Below are positions 44,262 to 53,500 of a DNA stretch of 64,000 nt, piece by piece. Source of the stretch: CAYYWP01 sp050176585 (GTDB lineage Bacteria; Desulfobacterota; Binatia; HRBIN30; CADEER01). The DNA lies in NCBI GenBank assembly GCA_050176585.1, contig JBFXHX010000003.1:62001-126000 (forward strand), given 5' to 3'. Below the pieces are notes generated by a model. That model saw only the letters and a list, made by a program, of their open reading frames with translations, did not search any database and was not told where the DNA came from. Both the position numbers and the translations under genes were made by a program. How positions within the stretch are numbered: the first letter of the stretch is position 1; every line of letters starts with the position of its first letter.

Positions 44262-46793
44262 TCACTGTGGCGGTACCGTGAAGACCTGGATCCGGTTGTT
44301 CAGCGTGTCGGAAACGGCGACCTTGCCGTCCTGAGCCACCGCGATGCCGATCGGGCGATTGAAATCGCCGCTGCCCTTGCCCGTGGCGCCCCAGGAACCG
44401 GTCAACTGGCCGTCCGTGTAGCGGGCGAAACGGTGCATGAAGGAATCCGTGACGAAGAGGTCGGCACCGCGCGCCGCGATGTACGGCTCCGTGTAGAATT
44501 CCTCCCAGCCGAAGACGGGGTACTCGCGGACGAAGGCGCCATCGCTGCCGAAGACCTGAATGCGCCGATTGCCAGTGTCGGCGACAATCACCTCACCGTT
44601 GTCGTTCACTGCGATACCGACGGGCTCGATGAATTGCCCGGGCCCTGACCCGTCGGCGCCCCAGTACTCCTTTTGCACGCCCTCGGGATTGAAGGCGACG
44701 ACGCGCTTGTTGCCGGTATCGGTGACGTACACGGTGCCATCTTTTCCGACGGCGATGCCGCGCGGGCCCCAGAATCCCGGCTCCGCCTGCCAGCTCTTTA
44801 ACAAGCGCCCATTCGGGTCGAACTTCTGCACCCGGTGATTCCACGTGTCCGCCACATACACGTTGCCATCGGGCCCGACCGCCACGCCGTGCGGATCTTT
44901 CAACTGGCCCGGTTCTGAGCCCGCGGTGCCGAACGACGCCAGCGTCTGCCCGGATGGGCCGACCTTCTGGACGCGGTTGTTCTTGGTGTCGGCGACGTAG
45001 AGATTCCCGGCCGCATCGAACGCGAGCCCGCGCGGCTCGTTGTATTCACCCGACCCGGTCCCGGGGGCGCCCCAGATCGCGGTGGCATCGAGGTGCGTTG
45101 GCGATTGCGGATATCCGCGCGCCGCTGGCGGCGGATTCACGGTCAGCTTGCCGAAGGTCATCCCCGGCTTCAGATCCTTGTACACGTACATGACGCCGTC
45201 GCTGGAACCGAGGGGGCTCCAAGCGTCGCGCGTGATCAGCCAGCGCACCAGTTGGGGAGCCGTGGGCATGTTCGGCTCCCACCACCCGCGAATCTGAAAC
45301 GGCACGCGCTCGTACTTGTCCAACAGGACCTCGTCGTGCGACTTGGCCACTTCCTTGTCGACGATGAGCACCGGGACGTCGATGTCGCGCAAGTTGCTCG
45401 CCCAGTTGACCGGATAGTGGCGCAGGTACCAGCTGAAGGGCCACGTCGCGTTACCGGACACGGCGAGGCGCGTCTGCGTGCCGGTGCCGAGCTGTTTGCC
45501 GACCGCCTCGATGCGCTCCATCGCGCGATTGATGTCGTACGTGGACTGCACGTACGAGAGCATCGTCTCGCGGCGCTTGTTCGGATCCTGATCGGGCCGC
45601 GGCGCGTCGTAGAGGAAGTTGGCCTCGACCAGCGACCACAGCGTCAGCACGCCAACCGCCGCAGTGGCCAGCGCGGGCCCGGGCCGTCTCAGCGCGCCCG
45701 TCTCGATCACACGACCGAACCAGCGCGCCGCCAGCAGCGTGAGCGGCAGCATCTGCGGTATGAGCAGCCAGGGCACCTTCTCGTTCGCCCAGGCGTAGAT
45801 CGCGAGCGACCCGAGGCCCCAGACGACGCAGAAACGCGTGAAGCGGTCGGGCGGCCGCTTCTGGGACAGCGCGCCGAGCACCGCCGCGAGCGCGGGGAAG
45901 ACGATTAGCGGTTCGTACAGCACCAATTCCGGGATGTAGTAGTACCAGGGGCCCGCAATGCGTTTGATCGAGTGCTGACCCCACCAGTAGATCAGCGCGT
46001 CGCGCACCGGCGCGAGCCCGCCCCACTCCAGCATGCGCCGATTGGTGCCGAACGAGGTGTACATCGCCAGCCAGATGATGGCGAAGATCACCAGAGCGGT
46101 GAGCAGCGGCACGAGGCTGCGCCGCAGGAACCCCGCGCTCGTGCGGATCGCATCTGGCAGCCGCTGTTCACCGCGCCAGACGCCCCACAGCTCCATGGCG
46201 ACGAGCGACATCACGTAGAGCGGCGCGATCAGATACATGTCCTCTTTGTTCGTGAACGCGAACGCGAGGGCGGCGGAGGAGATGTACAGGAACTTGGCGC
46301 GCCCGGTCTCCGCATAGCGGAACGCGCAGTACACGGCGGCGAGATTACACAACGCCAGGTAGATGTCGTGGCGCACGAAGCGCGTGAAGTACGTCCACGA
46401 GGGCGAAAACGTGACCAGCACGAGAAACGCCAGCGCGCCCCAGCGACCCAGATACCGCCGCAACGGCCACGCGAACGCGAGCACCCCCAGACCGAACACG
46501 ACGGCGCTCAGCCGGCCGGTGAAGTCGTTGTCGCCGAACAGCGCCATCATCAGCGCGGTCGAGAAGTACAGCGTCGGGCCGTGGTAGACTGGGTCGTACT
46601 TGTAGTCGCTGAAGCCGTTTTCGAGGATCTTCCACGAGAAAAACGCGTGGATCGACTCGTCGTGATGGTAGGGGCGCACGCCGAGCTCGTACGTGCGCAG
46701 GAAGACCGCGATCAGAAAGATCGCGACGTAGAGCACCTGCTCGAGCGTGTAGCGGCCGAGCACTCTGCGATCGAGGGCACTTGGGGTGTTCAT
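44262..46793 (-). CDS. GT-C glycosyltransferase fused to a six-blade NHL propeller
   Basis: An 843-aa fusion. The first part (about 1-400) is a multi-span membrane protein of the TIGR03663/Agl23-like type, with RPYHHDESIHAFFSWK giving the aspartate-glutamate pair in the first outside loop. A soluble part follows, and the last 275 residues hold six NHL repeats, each with a YVADTxNxRVQ-like strand (for example YVADTKNNRVQKV, YVADTWNHRVQKF, IVADTGNRRIQVF). NHL propellers bind proteins, RNA or sugars. A TTGACA-type promoter stands upstream. Fusion of this GT-C type to NHL is known in some phyla, but substrate and acceptor are unknown. Confidence 0.8.
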   Translation of the reverse strand: MNTPSALDRRVLGRYTLEQVLYVAIFLIAVFLRTYELGVRPYHHDESIHAFFSWKILENGFSDYKYDPVYHGPTLYFSTALMMALFGDNDFTGRLSAVVFGLGVLAFAWPLRRYLGRWGALAFLVLVTFSPSWTYFTRFVRHDIYLALCNLAAVYCAFRYAETGRAKFLYISSAALAFAFTNKEDMYLIAPLYVMSLVAMELWGVWRGEQRLPDAIRTSAGFLRRSLVPLLTALVIFAIIWLAMYTSFGTNRRMLEWGGLAPVRDALIYWWGQHSIKRIAGPWYYYIPELVLYEPLIVFPALAAVLGALSQKRPPDRFTRFCVVWGLGSLAIYAWANEKVPWLLIPQMLPLTLLAARWFGRVIETGALRRPGPALATAAVGVLTLWSLVEANFLYDAPRPDQDPNKRRETMLSYVQSTYDINRAMERIEAVGKQLGTGTQTRLAVSGNATWPFSWYLRHYPVNWASNLRDIDVPVLIVDKEVAKSHDEVLLDKYERVPFQIRGWWEPNMPTAPQLVRWLITRDAWSPLGSSDGVMYVYKDLKPGMTFGKLTVNPPPAARGYPQSPTHLDATAIWGAPGTGSGEYNEPRGLAFDAAGNLYVADTKNNRVQKVGPSGQTLASFGTAGSEPGQLKDPHGVAVGPDGNVYVADTWNHRVQKFDPNGRLLKSWQAEPGFWGPRGIAVGKDGTVYVTDTGNKRVVAFNPEGVQKEYWGADGSGPGQFIEPVGIAVNDNGEVIVADTGNRRIQVFGSDGAFVREYPVFGWEEFYTEPYIAARGADLFVTDSFMHRFARYTDGQLTGSWGATGKGSGDFNRPIGIAVAQDGKVAVSDTLNNRIQVFTVPPQ

Positions 46794-46829
46794 ATCTCCC
46801 AGCCGCGGCGTGCCGCCGCGAAACTCACG

Positions 46830-46858
46830 CTCCTAACGGGGCCGATATACCTTGTCAA
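46830..46858 (-). promoter_or_regulatory. putative promoter for the GT-C/NHL gene
   Basis: On the minus strand TTGACA (46853-46858) is perfect. A 17-base spacer leads to a poor -10 TAGGAG (46830-46835). Transcription would start some 30 bases before the ATG, which has GGGAG close to it. The box is plausible but not strong. Confidence 0.4.
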
Positions 46859-47038
46859 ATCGCGGCTGACGGGCGCACCGCCTCCGGCGCGCCCGCGCCC
46901 GCCGCCGCGGATCGCCGCCGCGAATGGCGCCCGCTGGGCACTGTGGTTGACGAGTTAGCGCGCGCGTTAGACGCGGCCCGGGACTTCCCCGACCGCCGCG
47001 CGGCACGCGCGCCCGCGACGCGGTCCATCCGCCGGCTG

Positions 47039-47410
47039 CTACAACATGCGGCCGGCCAGCTCGCCGAGCCATACCGCCACGAGACAGATCGCGAGACTCG
47101 CTGCGATGTTGACGAGGGCGAAGCCGGAGCTGCCGTCGCGCAGCAGTGCCATCGTCTCGTAGCTGAACGCCGACATGGTGGTGAACCCGCCGCAGAGCCC
47201 GACGCCCAGGAAATGGCGGAGATCGGCGTCGATCAGCTCGCCGTCGAGTGAGAGGCTCATGAGGAGGCCGAGCGCGAAGCTTCCGAGCGCATTGACGGTC
47301 AGTGTGCCGGCCGGAAAGTCGGTGCCGTTCAGTTGCTGCACGGCGCCGGCGAGCCAATAGCGCAACAGCGAGCCGATGCAGCCGCCCAGGGCGACGTACG
47401 CTGCGCGCAT
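47039..47410 (-). CDS. crcB: CrcB/Fluc fluoride ion channel
   Basis: CrcB exports fluoride as a dual-topology dimer. The 123-aa product starts MRAAYVALGGCIGSLLRYWL and has the central block NALGSFALGLL and GGFTTMSAFSYETMALL, both family signatures, with four membrane helices. I start at ATG 47410; an earlier frame runs into the neighbouring gene. It is 43 bases downstream of the large tandem GT-C gene on the same strand, an odd partner. No fluoride riboswitch fits in that gap. Confidence 0.93.
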   Translation of the reverse strand: MRAAYVALGGCIGSLLRYWLAGAVQQLNGTDFPAGTLTVNALGSFALGLLMSLSLDGELIDADLRHFLGVGLCGGFTTMSAFSYETMALLRDGSSGFALVNIAASLAICLVAVWLGELAGRML

Positions 47411-47453
47411 CAGCACCGGCGGGCGTTGCTCGCGTGAAGGCCCAAGCGGCGCC

Positions 47454-50400
47454 TCATCCCGGCCGCCGCTGCGGGCCGTAGGCCCAGGTGAGACCCTGCA
47501 CCGGCGTGCGGTCGAGGTTCTCCAGCCGAAAGTAAAAGCGCCAGTCGCCCACGGTTTCACAGCTGCGAATGGCGATCGTGTTGCGACCCGCGTGGAGATG
47601 CAACTGCGCGGTCTCCCGGTCGATCACGGCGCCCGTGAGCGGCCCGGCCGGTTGGAGCGCGACCCGCTCGCCGTTCAGCCATACTTCGCCGGTGTCGTCG
47701 AATCCGGCAAACGCGCGCACGTCGCGTTCGGCATCGCTGCTGACGAAGTTCACTGCCCAGGCACAGGCGTGCTCCGCGTTGCTCGTGAAGAAGTCGTTCA
47801 GCAGGGTGGCAGCGAACGGTTGCTGGTATAGCTGCCAGTGCTTGCCGTCGTCGCCCTGCGGAGGCGCGTCCGCGTCCCACTGCGGCGGAGGGGAGTTGTC
47901 GCGCGCCGGCAGCGGCCCGTTCACATACCAAGTGGAAATGAAATCGTTCATGCTCGTGGCGGCCACGAGCACGAACGCGGTCTTACCGTTCGGGGCGATC
48001 ACTCGCTCGATGACCTCGCCGTCGCCGAACACGCGGGTTTCGTCCGGGAGCACCGCGAACAGGCGACGGCCGGGCGGCACGTATTGCGCGAGCTGCTCGG
48101 CGCTGCCCACGACCATCTTGTCGCGTGCCCGGAACGGCCGGCCCGCCGCCCTCGGCGGCTGACGCAAACCGTCGTAGAACTCGAGAAAGCTCTGCGGTTG
48201 GTTGTTGAACCGACTCGAGAGCACCAGTTGGTCGAACTCGTCGTAGCGCTCGCGGAACACCTCGACGACGCGCCGGTGCCCGAACTGAAAGCCGTCATAG
48301 CCGGTGGCGGAGTAGCGCGGATATGCGTCGCGATAGAGATGCCAATACCCGCGCGCCGCGGGCGCAAGAGCCGCCAGACCGGCGATGACCAACAGCGCCT
48401 GCACGGCCCACGCGACGCGTACGCGTCTGATCAGCACGGCGGGCAGCCTGAGCACGCCCGCGGCGCCGATCCCCGCCACCACGCAGAAGGCCGCCGCGCC
48501 GAGGATGCCGCGCGAGGCGCTCGGGATCTCGTTCATGAGCGCGGCCGCGACCGGATACAGGGCCAGCCACAGCACCGGTAGCAGGAGGGCGCGATCGCGG
48601 CGCAGCAGCGTGAGGACGGCGGCGGCGCCGAGCAGGGGCAGGAAGAACGGGTAGAGCTCTCCATGGTCGCGCACCGCATGGCGCACCACCGGGTCATTGC
48701 TCGCCTCGAACAAGAACGGGATCGAAAAGAAGGCGGCGTAGTGCGCCGCGAAGCGGCGCACCAGCTCCAGCGGCGGTTCGCCGGCGGACCCCAGCGCGGT
48801 GGCGGCGAAATACGCGCCGGCGCGACCGGCGTGCGTCGCATCGAAGATCAGCACCGGCGCGGCGGTGAGGACCAGCAACGCCGCGGCCACGAGGCTCTCG
48901 CGCCGGCGCCGCCACAGCTGCCGGTGATAGAGCAGCGCGAAGCCGGCCAGGAATAACGGCACGAAGAGCTTGGCCGGCGCGTACGTGTACAGGCACAGGC
49001 CGAGCAGGACTGCCGCTGCTCCGAGCGTGCGCCAGCCCCGCGCCCAGCGCACCAGGCATGTGAGCGCGACGGTGAAGAAAAACGGCAGCGCGATGAGCTC
49101 GTAAGCGATGCGGCTGAAGTGCACGTGCCACGGGCAGATCGCGAGCAGCAGCGCGGCCGCGAGGCCGCCCAGCGATCCGATCAGGGCGCGCCCGAGAAAG
49201 AACAGCGCGAGCACCGTCGCGGTGCCCCAGAGCGCGGCAGTGAGGCGGACGGCGAACTCGCTGGGGCCAAGCAGCGCCATCGGGAGCGCCGCGCTGTAGA
49301 TGAAGACCGGATTTTTATAGCTCACGCCGAAGGACCAGACGTACAGCGGCCAGCGCGTGCCGGTCTCGTCCCGCCCAGTGTGCAGCAGCGCATAGGCGTT
49401 GTAGCCATTCCCCGCTTCGTCGCAGTAGAAGCCGGCGGGCAGATCGCCGAGCGCGTAGACGCGCACCGCGAGCGCCCCCAGGACAATCAGGGCCAGCAGC
49501 GCGGCAGTGACGCGCGGTGGGAGCTCGGCGGCGCGCTCGCGCGCGTCGGGGCCCGCGGCGCGTTCGCGCCAGCGCGCCAGGCGCGCGCCCCAGTCCGCCA
49601 GGCGGACGCGCAGCGGCGGTCGCAGCGCGCCGAGGCGCGGCGGTTGCCGCGGATCTTTCCACCACGTCGCCACCGCCAGCAGCAATCCCGCGACGCCGGA
49701 GACGGCGAGCACGCCGACCGCGATGTTCCGGATGACTGCGAGCGCGGTGGCCAGCGCGCGCCCACCGGGGCCTGGCTCCGCCGATTGGGCGAGCCACTCG
49801 GGTGGGTCCAGGGCATCGCCGGCGCTGCGCGGCACGGCGGAGAAGAAGGCGATGCCGCCGTGCTTGTCGTGGTGCACTTGCACGTCCAGCGGGCCGACCG
49901 CCGCCTGCAGGCGCGCGATCAGCGCTTCTCCGGCCGGCATGACCACGAAGGCGCTGCGCCCTGGGTCGGGTGGCTCTTGGCGCAGGAACTGGTCGAGGTC
50001 GATGACGTCGCGAGTCTGCTCACCCCAGGTGAGAAAGGAGATCGACCCATGCTTGATGTAGAACCCGGGCGCGCCGCCGACCATGTAGGTCGTCTTGCCC
50101 GCGCCGTGGCGGCGCACGAACTGAGCGATCTCCACCGCTGGGGAGTGCCGGTGTCGTGGCGCGTATTCGACGAAATAGCTCAGCGCGTTGTCGGCCACGA
50201 TCAGCGTCAGGCCCGCCGCGCAGGCGGCGGCGGCCGCCCACTGGCCGATCGGGCCCCGCGCGGCCGCGCGCAGCCTGCGGAGCAGATGGGCGAAGGCGAG
50301 TGCCACGAGGAGCACCGCAAACGGCACGATCCCGCTGATGCGCGGGTAAAAGGGCGTGTCCACCGTCAGCGCCGCGCCGGCGATCAGCGGCACGACGAGC

Positions 50401-51773
50401 CAGATGAACGCGAGCTGCGCACGGCGTTCGCGCAGGCGCGTCGCGACGACACCAAAGCCGAGCACGAACAGCGCCGCGCTGATGTCATCGAAGAGCGGTT
50501 CCCGCAGGCCGTACTGCAGGGAGGTGTCGCCGGTGCGATTGAATACCGTGAGCGCCGCGCGCAGCTGGATGGCGAGGATCGTCAGCGTGTCGTCGGTCCC
50601 GTATCCGGCGGCCAGGTGCCGGTGCGCGGCGGCCGCGAATACGCTGGTGTCGCGTGTGCGCTTCCAGAAGTCGCTCCAATCGTGCAGCGCGAAGCCGAAC
50701 ATGGGCGCGGATACGGCGAGCGCGGTGATGGCGATCAGCGCGAACGCCCATGCGTGAGCGCGCCAGGTGCCGCGCGCCGTGCGCAGCAGCCAGGTGAGCC
50801 AGGTCAGCGCCAGGAGAATGGGGACGAGCCGCGAGGCGTAGTAGGTCTGCACGCCGAGGCCGAGGGCGACCCCGCACAGCACGGCGGCGCCGATGCGGCC
50901 GTCCTGCCAGACGCGCAGAAACAGCCAAACCACGAGCAAGCTGAGCGCGGGAGTGTCGATGTAGATGTACCCGGCGCGGCTCAGATGCAGAAAGAAGCGC
51001 TGCGACGCGAGCAAGACCGCGGCGAGCAACGCGACGTCCGTGCCCCAGAGGCGGCGCGCGATAAGGAACAGCAATCCGACGGCGGCGAGGCCGAGCGCCG
51101 CGCTGGTCGCGCGCAGCCCGAGGAGGTTGATCCCGAAGAGCTGCAGGCCAACGGCTTTCCAAAAGGCGTGAAACCGCGGGAGCTCGAACCATCCGGGGGC
51201 GAACAGGTTGAAATCGCTCAGCAGGCGCGCCGCGTCGAGCCCCACCTCGGCGTCGTCGCCGTGTACCTCCGCGGGTGAGGTGGTGAGCTCCCAGCAGAAC
51301 AGCACCGCGGCGAATGCCAGGACCGCGATGAGCGCGGCGCGCTCCCGCGCGCTCAGTGGAGCGGGCGTGGACGCGGTGCGGTGCGGCGCCGCGCCAGCGC
51401 CGAGCGCCAGCGCCGCGAGCCCGCACGCCCACACCACGTGCGTCAGCAGCGGGCGATGATGCAGGTACACCAGCGCGCCCGCCGCGCTGCACAGCACGAT
51501 GCCGGAGGCGAACAGCGCCATGCTGGCGCGCGGCAGCGGCGGTGGGACTGCGACCGCCGACTCCGGCGGCCAAGCGGCACCGCGGGCCGAGGTGCCGAAC
51601 ACGGACGCGGCGAGGACGAACGCGCCAACACTCAACCATGGCTGCTGCGGAATCAGTAGCTGGGCGGCCGCCGCGCTCGCGAGCCCCACCAGCGCCAGTG
51701 GAAGCGCACCGCGGGTCGACGCGGGTATGATCGGGGTCGGCCCGGAGCTCACGGCTGCACTCGCGCGGGGCAT
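47454..51773 (-). CDS. tandem fusion of two GT-C glycosyltransferases, with C-terminal beta-sandwich
   Basis: A single 1439-aa chain (GTG 51803 would add ten residues) made of two GT-C units. The first unit (about 1-640) has GDDAEVGLDAARLL and GVQTYYASRLVPIL. A linker of charged residues (about 690-755) follows, then a second unit beginning near 765 with DLPAGFYCDEAGNGYNAYAL. After the membrane part lies an outside soluble region ending in a beta-sandwich (VWLNGERVAL ... CETVGDWRFYFRL). The first unit resembles the gene at 61526 and the second that at 57539, by many shared blocks. crcB follows on the same strand. Sugar and acceptor are unknown. Confidence 0.85.
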   Translation of the reverse strand: MPRASAAVSSGPTPIIPASTRGALPLALVGLASAAAAQLLIPQQPWLSVGAFVLAASVFGTSARGAAWPPESAVAVPPPLPRASMALFASGIVLCSAAGALVYLHHRPLLTHVVWACGLAALALGAGAAPHRTASTPAPLSARERAALIAVLAFAAVLFCWELTTSPAEVHGDDAEVGLDAARLLSDFNLFAPGWFELPRFHAFWKAVGLQLFGINLLGLRATSAALGLAAVGLLFLIARRLWGTDVALLAAVLLASQRFFLHLSRAGYIYIDTPALSLLVVWLFLRVWQDGRIGAAVLCGVALGLGVQTYYASRLVPILLALTWLTWLLRTARGTWRAHAWAFALIAITALAVSAPMFGFALHDWSDFWKRTRDTSVFAAAAHRHLAAGYGTDDTLTILAIQLRAALTVFNRTGDTSLQYGLREPLFDDISAALFVLGFGVVATRLRERRAQLAFIWLVVPLIAGAALTVDTPFYPRISGIVPFAVLLVALAFAHLLRRLRAAARGPIGQWAAAAACAAGLTLIVADNALSYFVEYAPRHRHSPAVEIAQFVRRHGAGKTTYMVGGAPGFYIKHGSISFLTWGEQTRDVIDLDQFLRQEPPDPGRSAFVVMPAGEALIARLQAAVGPLDVQVHHDKHGGIAFFSAVPRSAGDALDPPEWLAQSAEPGPGGRALATALAVIRNIAVGVLAVSGVAGLLLAVATWWKDPRQPPRLGALRPPLRVRLADWGARLARWRERAAGPDARERAAELPPRVTAALLALIVLGALAVRVYALGDLPAGFYCDEAGNGYNAYALLHTGRDETGTRWPLYVWSFGVSYKNPVFIYSAALPMALLGPSEFAVRLTAALWGTATVLALFFLGRALIGSLGGLAAALLLAICPWHVHFSRIAYELIALPFFFTVALTCLVRWARGWRTLGAAAVLLGLCLYTYAPAKLFVPLFLAGFALLYHRQLWRRRRESLVAAALLVLTAAPVLIFDATHAGRAGAYFAATALGSAGEPPLELVRRFAAHYAAFFSIPFLFEASNDPVVRHAVRDHGELYPFFLPLLGAAAVLTLLRRDRALLLPVLWLALYPVAAALMNEIPSASRGILGAAAFCVVAGIGAAGVLRLPAVLIRRVRVAWAVQALLVIAGLAALAPAARGYWHLYRDAYPRYSATGYDGFQFGHRRVVEVFRERYDEFDQLVLSSRFNNQPQSFLEFYDGLRQPPRAAGRPFRARDKMVVGSAEQLAQYVPPGRRLFAVLPDETRVFGDGEVIERVIAPNGKTAFVLVAATSMNDFISTWYVNGPLPARDNSPPPQWDADAPPQGDDGKHWQLYQQPFAATLLNDFFTSNAEHACAWAVNFVSSDAERDVRAFAGFDDTGEVWLNGERVALQPAGPLTGAVIDRETAQLHLHAGRNTIAIRSCETVGDWRFYFRLENLDRTPVQGLTWAYGPQRRPG

Positions 51774-51888
51774 CCAATAGGGCAGCCCGCTAGGCGACGG
51801 CACGGCACTAAGTCAAGCCGGCCCGGGCCGCGGCGCGCCGGGGCGGCGGCGCGTGCATGTGACCGCCGCACGCGCAGCGTGCTACGCG

Positions 51889-53496
51889 ATGCCCGTGGGC
51901 TCGAACCTCACGCGCGGTCTTCCCCCGCGCGCGACCGCCGGCGCGCGCGCGCTGGGTTGGGTCGCAGTGGTCGCGGCGATCGCCATCGTCGCCGGGTGGG
52001 TGCACCTCCTCGAGTTTTACGGCACGCCGGGCTGGGACAGCGCCCTCTTCCTCACCATCGGAAAGCTGATGCGGCACGGCCTGATGCTGTACCGCGATCT
52101 GTGGGACACCAAGCCGCCCGGCATCTACGTTTACCAGCAACTCGTCTACGCGGTGCTGCCGGTCGCGGTGTGGAGCCTGCGCTTCACCGATTACCTCCTC
52201 TACGTCGCCACTGGCGTGGTCTTCTTTCGGCTCTGCGCGATCGAGGCGCGCTGGCCTGTCGCGTTGGCGGCCACCGCCGGGTGGCTGTTCATGGCCCACA
52301 ACTCGCGCTTCAACGTCGCCGGCTTCTATACCGAGGAGTACAGCTCGATGGCCGGCATCGCTGCCGTGGCCGCCGCCGCGCGCTACGGGCGCCACGGCGG
52401 CGACGGGTGGGTGGTGTGCAGCGGCGCCGCGACCGCGCTGGCGATGGCGTTCAAGCACCCGGGCGTGGCGTGCGCGCTGCCCGCCGTGATCCTGCTCAGC
52501 CGCGGCCGTGCGTGGCGCGCGCTGCCGCTGTACGCCGCGGCGGCGGCCGCGCCGCTGCTGCTCATCGCCGGCTACTTCTGGCTGCGCGGGGCGTGGGAGG
52601 CCCTTTACGATTGCCAATTCGCGCACCTGGTGGTGCAGCACGGCATCGGCGCACCGACCGATCCGGCCGCGCTGTCGAAGCGCATCACTGGCTTCGCCGT
52701 TCACACGCTCCGGCTCCTCGGGCCGTACTCGTGGTTGTTCTGGCCGGCGCTGTTCGGCGCGCTCGTGTGCGCGGCGCGGCCGAATCGATTCCGCATCGCC
52801 GCGCTCGCCTGGCTCGCGGCCGATCTGGTGCTGGTGTGGGTGCAGCGGTTCAACTACGAGCACTATTTTATCCAGCTCTTCGCCTCCGGCGCGCTGGTGG
52901 CGGCCATCGGCGCCGCCTGGCTGCTGCAGCACCGCGCCGGTGAGCATTGGGGCGTGGCGGGCTTGCGGCTGACCGGCGCCCTCATTGCGGTCGCTCTGGC
53001 GTGGCCGGCGGTGCGCGGCGCGGTAGCGGCGCGGCAGCCCGTCGTCAGCGCCGCGTGGAGCGGCTTGTGGCGCGGGCCCGCGGCGTGGCCTCGGCATCCG
53101 GGCGGCGCCTTCGAGCGCGAGTTGGGGCGCTACGTGCGCGCTCGCACCGCGCACGCAGACCGCATCTTCGTGTTCGCTACCGGCACCCCGGTCGCCGTGT
53201 ACTGGACTGCCGACCGCCTGCCCGCGAGCCGCTATCTGTTCTCGATCGTTCCGCGCGCGAACGTGCAGCGCCAGGCGGAGCAATTCGCGGAGCTCGAGCG
53301 GATGCGCCCCGCGTACGTGCTCGTGCAAGGCAACCCGGCCGTGCATTACCTGACGCCGTATCTCGTCGAGCACTACGCGTTGGAAGAGGTTCGACAGGAT
53401 GCTTACCGCGTCGAGCTGTGGGTACGCCGTCCGGACGCGCTGCAAGTGCAGGGAGGGGACGGGTTGGGGTTAACCCCGGAGCCCCGAGCCCCGTAG
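51889..53496 (+). CDS. PMT/ArnT-like membrane glycosyltransferase (GT-C)
   Basis: A 535-aa protein from ATG 51889 (a GTG at 51853 would add 12). It has roughly ten membrane spans. The first outside loop has GTPGWDSALFLTIGK and LYRDLWDTKPPGIYVYQQLV. The DxxPPG block is the usual PMT_2/ArnT signature. The C-terminal part (last 120 residues) is soluble, with RIFVFATGTPVAVYW. Members use polyprenyl-phosphate sugars to modify lipid, sugar or protein outside the cytoplasm. It is divergent from the tandem GT-C gene and convergent with the methyltransferase. Confidence 0.8.
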   Translation: MPVGSNLTRGLPPRATAGARALGWVAVVAAIAIVAGWVHLLEFYGTPGWDSALFLTIGKLMRHGLMLYRDLWDTKPPGIYVYQQLVYAVLPVAVWSLRFTDYLLYVATGVVFFRLCAIEARWPVALAATAGWLFMAHNSRFNVAGFYTEEYSSMAGIAAVAAAARYGRHGGDGWVVCSGAATALAMAFKHPGVACALPAVILLSRGRAWRALPLYAAAAAAPLLLIAGYFWLRGAWEALYDCQFAHLVVQHGIGAPTDPAALSKRITGFAVHTLRLLGPYSWLFWPALFGALVCAARPNRFRIAALAWLAADLVLVWVQRFNYEHYFIQLFASGALVAAIGAAWLLQHRAGEHWGVAGLRLTGALIAVALAWPAVRGAVAARQPVVSAAWSGLWRGPAAWPRHPGGAFERELGRYVRARTAHADRIFVFATGTPVAVYWTADRLPASRYLFSIVPRANVQRQAEQFAELERMRPAYVLVQGNPAVHYLTPYLVEHYALEEVRQDAYRVELWVRRPDALQVQGGDGLGLTPEPRAP

Positions 53497-53500
53497 CCCC

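Noticed and set aside
47411..47453. Possible fluoride riboswitch upstream of crcB
   Set aside because: The gap to the preceding gene is only 43 bases, too short for the aptamer plus expression platform, and no pseudoknot pattern is seen.
49119..51278. A 719-codon plus-strand frame opposite the tandem GT-C gene
   Set aside because: The composition is highly charged and low in hydrophobic residues, with no domain pattern. The minus-strand frame has membrane spans and clear paralogues.
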